A program made the position numbers and the translations under genes. Of a stretch of 64,000 bases of DNA, positions 22,159 through 64,000 are shown piece by piece. Source of the DNA: Hirundichthys speculiger (taxonomy: Eukaryota; Chordata; Actinopteri; Beloniformes; Exocoetidae); contig JAGFBZ010003029.1 of the NCBI GenBank assembly GCA_018398805.1, positions 1-64,000 of the forward strand, read 5' to 3'. How positions within the stretch are numbered: the first letter of the stretch is position 1; each line of letters opens with the position of its first letter. The notes under the pieces are model-generated. The model was given only the letters and a program-made list of their open reading frames with translations. It was not told the origin of the DNA and did not search any database.

Positions 22159-24547
22159 GTGAGTTGCTTCATTTGTTGGCGCAGTAAAAGGTCAGCGGGA
22201 ACCGCTGCCGTCGCGCGACTACCGGAGCGTCCGAGACGCACCTCACGTTTAATGTCTCACCGGGTTTTCCGTGTGCGTGCCTGTGCATGAAAACCGGTGG
22301 CACTGTCTTGCCCGAGACAGATTTGGTAGGAGTGGCCTTTTCAGGGCCCATTGTTACCGAACCAGGAAATAAACACGGCTACGGTTCTGTTCAGGTGCAG
22401 TGGGCCCCTGCGGCCAGCAGGGGGCCACAAACTACAAGGTCAGCGTCAGTGTTGAGGGAGAAATAACATTCATCTGTAGTCAGCTTCACTGAAGCACATC
22501 ACTGGGAATCAAGTCGGTATTTTCTCAATGATTTGGAAGTTTATAAAGTAATTATTAATAAACTTTTACTTACAAAAGGTTCTTGTTTATTGAATCAGAA
22601 GTTCTGATGGTTTTTTTTCTCTCAAATTTGGGAGTTTTAATGTCACAATCTCTGAATTTCCTTTTGCACATTTGCCATTTTATAAAGTGAATTTTTAAGT
22701 TTATAAAGCCAGAAAGTCTGGAACCCTCCTCCATGTTGTCAAAATGTCAGGAGCATTTTGCAAAAAAATTCTGAAATCAGCTCGAGAGAAGATCAGAAAC
22801 CAAGTATGAACCCTACAACACCACCAAAGTGGGGGGGTGGATCATTTAGACAAAGTCATGGGGTCTGAAAGTACCAAACAAATGACTGCAAGCTGACCGC
22901 TGCTCATATTTTATAACATGACTGATGGATCAACTACAATTTGTCATTTGGAAGGAGATTTTTCCAGAGTGGATCACATCAAAGCTCTGTGAGGAGCATC
23001 TTCTGTCTGAGCTGGGATGGTCTCCAGCAGACCCCCATGACCCTGTACAGGAATAAACGGGTTAGATAATGGATGCATGAATTTCTGGTTTTACACATTG
23101 CGTAGTATTTATTGTCACAATGTGATGACGTGTCACCTGTGTGTCTGTGCAGACACACATATACACACACCATGTTCATATCGTTATTCAGTTATTTTGA
23201 TTTTTCTTTTTTTTTATTAATTTCTTGTTCAAAAACAAGAAATTAATGATTAGTGATACATGCTGTAAAGCGCTTTGAGTGGTCAGTAGACTAGAAAAGC
23301 GCTATAGGAATGTAAGTCCATTTACCAAATCCAGTAGATTTTGATTTTAATTCAGCTGGTCAATTTGACCCTGAAGATGAGGTTTTCTTGTGTTCATTTA
23401 AATCCACAATTCTTTTGCAAATGTTAAACTTTATAAAGTCAGGAAGTCTTGAGTTTTTTCATAGGATACCTAGAAGGATTCATCACTTGGTGTCCTCAGT
23501 GTCAGCACACCTTTTTCATGTTGCAACACCACAGTGGTAAAAGCTTAACTGTGCCAACTTTTTTTGCAGTGGGTTGTAGGGATGAAATGAAAAACTGGAT
23601 GTACTGTAACAGATTAAAAAAGCTGATAGATACCAAATCTTGAGTTTATACTGCAAAGAAATAAGAGTCAAAGTGAATGTGAGAGTCACTTGTTTTTCTT
23701 TTAATAATATGATTTAGCAGCAGGGAGGGTGATGAGTGAAAACATCTCTCCGTTAGCATTAGCTCTGGTTCATAGGTCTGTCCCACACCAGAGCTATGTT
23801 AACATGAGACAGTTGCAGTATTGTATTAATACAATCAATAAAGTGACGTTAACATCACTAACCTCACCTTATACCTAACAAAATAAATATCCAGGGCCAT
23901 ATATATTTGTAGACAACGAGGCAGGCTAATAGGTGGCTAGCGAGCTCTGGTCCATAGTGGAGAAGTCATTGACACTATGGACCAGAGCTAATGCTAACAG
24001 AGCTAATGCTCACAGAGAACTCATCACCCTCCCTGCTGCTAAATCATATTATTACTTTTACTAAACGGTGGTTAAATAAATCTTCTAAAAAACAAAGTAA
24101 ACTTACCTTGGAGTAAATGTAGGTGTGTTTTGTAACTTCCCCACGTTCAGTTGCTTGTGTGGACGGACACAACTGAACCTACAGCTGCATTTTTCCAGCG
24201 TTTGTTTTATCCTGGGAAAGAGAATAAAAATGTCCCTCCAAATGTTCTGGACACCTCGAGTCACTGTTGCAGGTCCCCAGCAGCAATATTTCACCACGGA
24301 GTTATTATAGTACAATATTAACACTGATGATACACATCAGAAAAATAGCAAATGAACACAGTCCTTAACACAGGAGCAGAAAGTTTGTCCGACCTAGCAA
24401 CAGTAACTAGGAAGGAGGCGGTGCTTAACGAAAGGTCAATTAGATGCAGGTCAGAATCTGATGTGACAACACTCAGGACACTTCTTTTTCTTTCCATCTC
24501 CTGTTTTTTTGCTCACATTATTTCTCTTTTTTGAATATCATTTTCAG
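22159..24547. other. First apba1 intron: repeats only
   Basis: Two recognisable items lie here. One is a fish L2/SINE-type 3' tail at 23262-23335 (GTAAAGCGCTTTGAGTGGTC followed by AAAAGCGCTATAGGAATGTA). The other is a fold-back repeat at 23703-24052. The remainder is AT-rich without motifs. Confidence 0.5.
23703..24052. repeat. Fold-back (inverted) repeat, arms about 65 bp
   Basis: The left arm AATAATATGATTTAGCAGCA continues through GGGAGGGTGATGAG and GTTAGCATTAGCTCTGGT. The right arm is its complement, ending CTGCTAAATCATATTATT. The centre also has GGTCCATAGTG/CACTATGGACC. It is probably a miniature transposon. Confidence 0.7.
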
Positions 24548-24623
24548 TCTGTTACCTGCAGCCCATATCCAGATGATAATGGACCTTCACTGACACAACG
24601 GAGTCTACCAGAACCAGACAACC

Positions 24624-56729
<32,106 letters not shown>

Positions 56730-57299
56730 GTGAGGTATCACACAAGATATAATAATGTGATCTGGATTTGGAGTTACTTCATGCAAATAACATTCTCCCT
56801 CTAACTACTTGAAGGAGTTGAATGAAAACATCCAAAGAACCATTCAACATGGGAAATTCTGCGATACACGGCCATTAAATTATTAGAGCTGTTGCCAGTC
56901 AATAATGTAGCCCAGAACCTTCCCTGCTTCCTATCTACAAAATCCACTGTGTCAAACTTACAAATATTCATCAATAAGTTTCAATCATGTTTGAAACAAA
57001 TCCTGGGAGCTTAAGTTGGCCGCAGTGAAAATATCACTGCTGCCTAGCCAGTGACATGGGGGATATTTAACTAACAAAGGGGAGATTGATTCATTTAAAT
57101 TCTATAAAATTCTGGGAGCAAACATTCGTTCTGATCATCAGCAATGTTGTTAAATGTATTTACAGAGTGAATTTAAGACAATAGGAGTTTAACCTATGGA
57201 AGGGCTGTGCACTAGAAATAAAACAAAATGACATTCCATTAAAACAAAATAAAACACATCAAGATCTGAATGAACTGAATGTTAATGTGTCTGTTCAAC
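56730..57299. other. Start of last apba1 intron in window
   Basis: AT-rich, nothing recognised before the antisense L1. Confidence 0.5.
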
Positions 57300-57791
57300 C
57301 GTGTTTTTTTTGTAATTCTCTTTTTATTAGTTTTCTTATTACAAACAAAATCACAAGGATACAAGACATACCATACACATGACAATGTACCAAAAGACAG
57401 GACTGAAACAGACACTACCAAGAAAGAAAGGAAAAAAAAAACAAACAAACAAACAAACAAAGGGTCACAGTATCATCATCAAAAATCAGCCTACAACAAC
57501 ATTACAAGTTTCAATGCATAAAGCCTTGCTATTCATATCTCAACTTAATAAGTTGCATTGATCTGCATGGTCAGACATAATCACTTAGAAAATACCACCC
57601 AGGCCGTCCAGGGAGGATATAAGGCACCAAAGAAGCAGAGGAGAGCCTTGCTGTTTTGTCTTACTATAAATCAGTTATTCGTTCAATACCAAGTTTAAGT
57701 AAGTATTTTCCAAAATATCTCCATCTTATTGTTTAGTTTAAAAATTATTTGTTCATGGTTTGCTATTTTAGTAATTTCTCCACACCATTCA

Positions 57792-58382
57792 TTAAAAGGG
57801 ATGGCATTTCTCGTTTTCCAGTGCCTTAGCACTCCTACAGCCGGTAATAAGGGCTAATCTACACCACACAACCAGTTGGTCTGTCAAGCGAACCCCTTCT
57901 GGTATCATACCTAACATGCAGAGTGCTGGGTTTTGTATCGTTTCAGTATCCAGTACCTTATTAAGTAAGAATATAATATTATTCCATAAATTTCTGGTCA
58001 TTTGACAATCATATAACATATGTTTAAATGTACCTTTGTCACTATCACACCTCCAACATAAATCAGAATCCCGTAGTTTGAGTCTTGCCATCGTATATGG
58101 AGTCCAGTAGCTCCAATGAATAATCCTATAAGTGATTAATCTCATCTGTATCTCTCTCGATGTTTTATACCAGGAACCCACAATTTCTCTGAACCTCTCA
58201 TCAGTTATTTCTCTCCCTACATGCTCTTCCCAGGCTCGTTTGAGACCATTAAGTCTTGGTGTGAGAGCTTGTCTCATGGTACTGTAAAATCTCGAAGCCC
58301 CACCCTTCACCTGTTGTCTGGCCCGTAACATTTCCTGTATACTGGTTTGATGTATTAAGGGAAATTTCTTTTTTATGGACAT
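57792..58382 (-). pseudogene. L1 copy B ORF2: C-terminal zinc-knuckle region
   Basis: 196 residues containing REIQMRLITYRIIHWSYWTP and the knuckle CWRCDSDKGTFKHMLYDC (C-x2-C-x8-H-x4-C), then NLWNNIIFLL. This matches the end of fish L1 ORF2. Confidence 0.88.
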
Positions 58383-58433
58383 TACACAACTTCTCAGTTG
58401 GAGATATTTCCAAAAATCTTTCTTAGGAATTTT

Positions 58434-59918
58434 TTATTTAATCATTATTTGTCCAAATGACATAAAATAGTCATCCTCGAAAACATCTTCAATAAAAATT
58501 ATACCTGCCTCGACCCAAGTTTTCCAATAAAGCGTCTTCTTGCCCACTTTCAAGAGTTTATTGTGCCAAAGAGACGATTTTTCGGTGAAGGAAGGGTTTT
58601 CCCCAATAATTTGATGTGATATTTTCCAAGTATCCCTCGCAAACTCAAGCAGTGGGTTCCTAAATGGTATTTCTCTCCTTGCATGTGATATAAAAGCCTG
58701 TAGTGGGAGGGGTCCTGTAAGTTCCTTTTCAATTAAAACCCATCTTGGAACTTGGTCCTCTGCCAAATACAGTTTGGACATCTGATTCAAAGAAAAAGCA
58801 TATTGATACCAATCTACTTTTGGTAGACTGAGACCCCCATCTACATTAGCTGCGCATAGTTTAATTTTATTAAAAAGAGGTCTTCTGCCTGCCCATAAAA
58901 ATGAATTAACTGCCCTTTTGAATCTTGATAGTAGTGGAGGAGGGAATCTTAAAGGTAAGAGGTATGTGACATAGTTGATTTGTGGCACTATCATCATCTT
59001 TAAGATGTTTATTTTGCCTAATAAAGATAGTCCCAGCTTTGTCCAATTTTGTAAGGTACTCTCAATTTCCTGAATAAGAGGAAAGAGATTGTCCATCATT
59101 ATGTTATTCAGAGCTGGGGTAATCTTAATGCCTAGATAAACCAGGCCTGAAGGAAGCCAGTTAAACTGCCAGTTTTTTCTAATCGCTGGTGAGCAAATCT
59201 TTGACAAAGGCGTTGCCTCTGATTTCCCCCAATTTATCTTATAGCCTAAGATCAAAGAAAAGGAATCAATAACCGACAATATATGAGGAACAGCTATTTC
59301 TGGATTTGAGGATAACAACAACACATCATCTGCATATAATAGCAGTTTATGTTCTGCTTTTCCAGCATAAATTCCCCTAATATTCGTGTTACCTCTAATG
59401 GCAGCCGCTAAAGGCTTCAGTGCTAACGCAAAAACCAGTGGGCTAAGGGGGCACCCCTGCCTCGTGCCTCTATGGAGGTCAAAGTTTCCCGACTTCTTTC
59501 TGTTTGTCAGTATTGAGGCTTTAGGATCGCTGTACAGCAGTCTTACCCAATTTATAAATGAAGATCCTAACCCAAACCTATGTAATGTCCTGAATAAATA
59601 CCTCCACTCCACTCTATCAAATGCTTTCTCAGCGTCAAGCGAGAAAGCAACAGTAGGTTCGATGTTATTCCTTGTGTGCCAAAGTAAATGTAATAACCTT
59701 CGAACATTGTCTGCAGAAGACCTCCCCCTAATAAAACCCACCTGGTCCGGGTGAACAAGACTGGGCAAGTATTTCTCCAGTCTTATGGCCAGAACTTTAG
59801 CCAATATTTTGGCATCTACATAAATAAGTGAAACTGGTCGATAGCTTCCGCATTGCTGAGGGTTCTTGCCTTTCTTGTGTATAAGTGTGATTATAGCAGA
59901 TCGCATACTCTCTGGCAT
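58434..59918 (-). pseudogene. L1 copy B ORF2: reverse transcriptase and thumb
   Basis: 494 open residues with IITLIHKKGKNPQQCGSYRP (finger), FSLDAEKAFDRVEW (motif A), RGTRQGCPLSPLVFALAL (motif B), LLLYADDVLLL (motif C, YADD) and LGIKIT. The catalytic aspartates are intact here. It terminates at 58434, before the zinc knuckle. Confidence 0.93.
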
Positions 59919-60631
59919 ATGGCCTCTTTAAATGCATCCTGAAAAACAGTGCGTAACTTTGGTGCCAAGATGTCAGAGAATGCTTTATAAAAATCACTCA
60001 GGAATCCACCCCCCCCCCCCCCCCCGGGAGACTTTCCAGAATTCAGAGTTTTTATAGCTTGGAGGATTTCTTCTAATGTAATATCTCCTCCAATGTCTTT
60101 CTGTATTTGTTCTGGTAGAGATGGAAAATGTATCGCTGACAAAAAATTGTCTATATCCTCCTCTGTTTTGGTGAGCTGTGATGTATACAGTGATTGGTAA
60201 AATGTCCTAAATGCCTCATTTATCTCCCCATTATCTGTGGTTAAGACCCCGTCATCTTTCAACACAGATGTTATTAGTGTTTGGTTGTATTGTTGTGTTG
60301 CTCGCTGGGCCAAAAACCTGCCAGCTGTTTCTTCTTGTTCATAGTACCTCTGTCTACACCTGAACAACGCATATTCTGCTTTCTTCTGCAAGATGGAATT
60401 TAATTTGTATTTTAGTTTATTTAAGTGAGACAGAACTCCCGGATTAAGTTGAGATGCATGTGACTTTTCAAGCTCCTTAATTTCCTTCTCTAAATTAAGT
60501 AAGCGGATAGTAGATTGTTTTTTAAGGTACGAGGTGTGTTGGATTAATCTGCTTCTTAAACAGGCTTTAAACGCGTCCCACTCCAGACCAGGGTTAGTAG
60601 TTGACCCTTCATTAAATTCCCAGTATTCCAA
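59891..60631 (-). pseudogene. L1 copy B ORF2: linker and RT0 region with poly-C insertion
   Basis: A helical linker (EKEIKELEKSHASQL, YEQEETAGRFLAQRA) leads to the LNSGKSPG motif. Here the usual P-x-D-G is replaced by a run of glycines from 17 C on the + strand (60009-60025), and FLSDFYKAF follows. Reading shifts at about 59900 into the RT frame. Confidence 0.85.
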
Positions 60632-60722
60632 AATTTATTTTTTGATGAAATCGTATGATTTCTCATCATGGATTAGGGAAGTATTAAATCTCCAATTGCT
60701 TATAAAATGTTTAGATCCTGAA

Positions 60723-61444
60723 TTAAATCGAATCAACATTTTCCACTGGAGCATGGTCTGACATAACAATGTTACCAATTGATGCGCCCACAATCATATC
60801 TACCAGCTGTTTAGATACCAAGAAGTAATCTATTCTAGAATAGGAAGAGTGTGGATTTGAATAGAAAGAATACTCCCTTTCTTGAGGATGTAAGAGCCTC
60901 CAGATGTCAACCAACCCTAATTCTTCTTCCAAAACATCTGTCGCTAGTTGAGATTTCTGTGTTGATCTTGTGTTAGGCACGTTTGATTTATCAAGTACAG
61001 GGTTTCTCACCTGGTTAAAATCCCCCTCAAGTATCACATAGGTATTCCCAATCTTTTTAACAATATTGCAAATCTCAACAAAAAAATCAGAAGAGTCAGT
61101 ATTTGGGGCATATATATCAATAAGAGAACATCTAATACCACCGAAACTTGTGTCTAATGCCACCCATCTGCCATCCCCACCAGAAAGTTGCTTATGGATA
61201 ACAATGTTTAGGTTCCTACGGATTCGGATGCACACTCCCCTCTGTTTGGAGGGGTAGTCACTAAAAAATATTTTACCACCCAGTCTCTCTGGAGTTTTGT
61301 GGATTCCTCATTATTTAAATGAGTTTCCTGTAAGAAACAGAGATCTACCTTTTTTTGTTTCAGGTACAGAAGAAGTTTTTTCCTCTTAATAGCTAAATTT
61401 GCCTCTTTAATATTCCAAGAGAGCACCTTAAGTGTTTCCGTCAT
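60723..61444 (-). pseudogene. L1 copy B ORF2: endonuclease
   Basis: Begins MTETLKVLSWNIKEANLAIK (N motif), CFLQETHL (E), then after a frame change near 61230 continues LIDIYAPN, LEGDFNQVRNP (D/N), SRIDYFLVS and SDHAPV (D/H). All APE-type endonuclease motifs are visible across the two frames. Confidence 0.88.
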
Positions 61445-62572
61445 AATTGGCTTTTTTCTGTTATTTTGATCTGTGTCCCTGACCAACAGCCTAAACATTA
61501 TTCCAAACTGTATAAACATGTCATTGTAAGCCACATTCTTAATTATCTGCTTCCCTGTGCTAAACATATACACAAAAAACGAATAAAAACATACACATAG
61601 AAGAAACCACTCAACTGGCCACCACTTCCGAACAAGATGGTTTGCCATAACCTTAACTCCTAAACAAAACAATGGAGTCCCGTCTCCGCTGGACGCTCTC
61701 CCTGATCCCCTCCTTTCTTTTAACATTAACTTTTCTCAATTTTGTTATTTTTGTTATTTATTTATTTTTTATTTATTTATTTATTTTTATTTTTTTCCTA
61801 TTTTGGCTTCATCCCTGCATATATGTTTTTATGGGAGAACTAACAATAGTCCTTCCCCATATCTTACTTTGACATAACCTACTGATATAAGGTGGCTCAT
61901 AGTCTATCCGGAACCCTGCAAGTTATAGCCAGACACGTCTGGCAAATAAATTCCCAACCTATGATTCATTCTCATACAATGTTAGTACATTCCCTTCTTT
62001 TACATAACACCTCCCAGCATTGAGTCCTGTACATAATTTATGCAAACCTTCCATTCTTTCACAGCCCTTGCTATCAAGTTATAAAAAGAAAAGTAAAAGA
62101 AAATTCAAATAAAATCAGATGCTGCAGGAAATCACTTTTAATTCCCAAAGTCCTATAAATTAACTTAAAATAAAATATGACCCATTTTAAATATTCAAAA
62201 ATGACAAGTATCGTTCATGAGTTCAAATGGTTTATCGTGAGCTTTCAACCGTTATCCTCCTTGCAGCATCCCTCCCAATAAATAAAGCAAATCTATACAT
62301 GGAAGTAAATAAATATCCAATCACCTCGAGCGCAGTGACGGGGCTGCAATATCTGTGAACAGTCTTACAACGTATTGGAAGATTCAAGGAAAAGAACTGC
62401 CAAATGTAGAAAAAATATAGGGGAGGGGGGAAATAAACAAAACAAAAACAAAAAAACAAAAAAAACAGAAGGGATCTATTTGTAAATGTCAGATGTAAAA
62501 TCGGGTTTTAGCTCACCATATCAGGGTTTGAAGACGGCTTGTCTAATAGATCATTTTGTCCAGTTTGTTTTA

Positions 62573-63378
62573 TCAGCCTCTTGATGAAAGAAAAGCTGCA
62601 GCATCCTCAGGTGAAGTGAAGGTGTGTCTGATGATGTCATCGACCACTCTCAGCATGGCTGGGTATATCATAGTGCACCGCAGCCCCTTTTCCTGCAGCT
62701 TCCTCTTCACCCCATCAAACTTTTTGCGCTTCTGAATAACGTCCTGAGACAAATCCTGGAAAAATGAGGCTGGTTTGCCCCTCCACGTCACTCAACCTTT
62801 CTCTCTTGCCGCAGGTAGAACAGCCTCCCTGGCTGTGAATCTCAGGAAGCGCACCAGAATGTGTCGGTCTCTGCCTCCTCGTTGGCCGGTTCTGTGGGAG
62901 CGTCGATTTCAAAATCCCGTGTCAGCTCGACATCCAGTGTTTCAGAAATGAGTTTCTGTACAAACCCCTGTACATCACTTCCTTCGGCCCCTTCCTCTAT
63001 CCTCACGATGCGAACATTATTACGCCGACCGGCATCCTCCGGGTAGGTAACTCGCTCCTGCAGCTGTGCGACGTTTCTCATCGCGGTGTTCACCGCTGTT
63101 TCTCTCGCCCCATCGATATCCTCGAGCGTCGAAATCCGTGTTTCAGCTTCAGTCACCCGGTGTCCAAGAGTCTCCACTGTAGTTTGGACTGCATCCATGC
63201 CTGTTTTCAGCCCGCTCATGTCCGACGCTATGGTTTGGAGCAAAGTTTTAATGCTAGCTAGCTCGGCTGCGGTGTCTATCTGCGGGGGCGCCATGTTGTC
63301 GTCTTTGTCTTCTGCAGCCGGTCGGTTAATTTGGCTTCTCAGACCGTACTGCGTGATAGATTTTTGGACTCCCTGCAT
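62573..63378 (-). pseudogene. L1 copy B ORF1 (coiled coil and RRM-type RNA-binding protein)
   Basis: Starts MQGVQKSITQYGLRSQIN. A heptad-rich coiled coil (LASIKTLLQTIASDMSGLKT ... VTEAETRISTLED) leads to DAGRRNNVRIVRIEEG, the RRM-type motif of L1 ORF1. The frame is lost near 62850, and the C-terminal domain continues in other frames down to 62573. It acts as the RNA chaperone of the LINE particle in intact relatives. Confidence 0.8.
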
Positions 63379-63530
63379 AATTCTTCCTTTCTTATCCTAA
63401 TATATAGTTGTTTTATGTATCTTAGATAACTCCAATGTTGATATAGGAGGGTGAACAGGATAAAGGCCCGCGGAGAGTCACACTACGCAGCCATTTCGGG
63501 TGCACGCCTCACCGGAGGTCCGTCTTCAAG

Positions 63531-63800
63531 GTTTTTAATGTCGGAACACTTTCTTTTTAAATAGATAAATAAATAATAATTTATTCCACAGATTATGAGC
63601 AGCAATTGCAAACACATGGTCACCTCTGTTTTCTGAATCTTGGAACATTAAAGGGCATCAAAACCATTGTAGAGTTTTACCTCTAATGCCTGCGTAGTGA
63701 CCAAACCATGACATGAAGATGCTCTAATCCAGCTGACTGGACTGCAGGGGCAACTTGAGCAGAACTCTCCTCAACCTCTACCGGGGGCACAGCAACACTT
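63531..63800. other. Short intron sequence after the L1
   Basis: No recognised feature and no apba1 terminal exon. Confidence 0.4.
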
Positions 63801-63804
63801 TCCA

Positions 63805-64000
63805 GGGGCCTGTCCTGGGCCTGTCCTGGGCCTGTGGGCCTGTCCTGGGCCTGTCCTGGGCCTGTGGGCCTGTCCTGGGCCTGTGGGCCTGTCCTGGGCC
63901 TGTCCTGGGCCTGTGGGCCTGTCCTAGGCCTGTCCTAGGCCTGTGGGCCTGTCCTGGGCCTGTCCTGGGCCTGTGGGCCTGTCCTGGGCCTGTCCTGGGC
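63805..64000. repeat. Minisatellite of CCTGTCCTGGG and CCTGTGGG units, cut by window end
   Basis: Alternating 11-bp CCTGTCCTGGG and 8-bp CCTGTGGG units run to base 64000 and probably on. The G triplets make it a G-quadruplex candidate. Confidence 0.95.

Larger units (their letters stand above)
57300..63530 (-). mobile_element. L1/Tx1-type LINE (copy B), nearly full length
   Basis: About 6.2 kb in antisense orientation to apba1. On the - strand the order is a 5' UTR (CpG-rich, about 63400-63530), ORF1 (63378-62573), a spacer, ORF2 with endonuclease, RT and zinc knuckle (61444-57792), and a 3' UTR ending in an A-run (T on the + strand at about 57303). Several frameshifts and a 17-C run interrupt the ORFs. 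The 5' end is approximate and no target duplication was secured. Confidence 0.88.

Overview
The window looks like nuclear DNA of a teleost fish. The evidence is one vertebrate neuronal gene broken into exons with GT-AG introns, long AT-rich intergenic sequence, and a repeat load typical of ray-finned fish: L1/Tx1-type, L2-type, Rex1-type and RTE-type LINEs, Tc1-type transposons, hAT and PIF/Harbinger miniatures, and a solo LTR. There is no prokaryotic or plasmid signal. All gene assignments come from reading translated motifs and splice sites; no database was searched.

The only conventional host gene recognised is apba1 (Mint1/X11-alpha), on the + strand from about 22.1 kb to beyond the right edge. 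It has a GC-rich probable first exon and promoter (about 21.99-22.16 kb), a long first coding exon (24624-25971) with a reading-frame break just before the Munc18-binding region, a CASK-binding motif, a PTB domain spread over six exons including a 33-nt microexon (40410-40442), and two PDZ domains (52056-56729). The last short coding exon is not in the window. The introns are full of mobile elements and tandem repeats. These include a roughly 3.3 kb minisatellite of 18-bp units (about 30.9-34.2 kb) and a nearly full-length antisense L1 (about 57.3-63.5 kb).

Left of apba1 are two nests of transposons. The first (about 2.7-12.1 kb) is a decayed L1 whose ORF2 is interrupted by an antisense L2 fragment, a 137-bp insertion, a 365-bp TA-flanked miniature and a 1.6 kb Tc1-type transposon. 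When these are removed the L1 reading continues. The second (14710-20324) is a small hAT-like element, also present intact at 55022-55664. It has been split by a roughly 5 kb element with CACTGARAAAA-type inverted repeats and TA flanks. That 5 kb element carries a multi-exon gene on the - strand, starting with a C2H2-like exon. Inside it sit a TTAA-flanked miniature and an ISL2EU-like remnant with two inward-facing first exons, one of which encodes a THAP finger.

The most interesting item is the gene-carrying 5 kb element and its nest. Others are the frame break and microexon in apba1, the minisatellite with its flanking palindrome, and two Tc1-type copies 30 kb apart in inverted orientation that share the same coding defect. 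The sequence supports structure and nesting. It does not show which elements are active or which gene copies are expressed.
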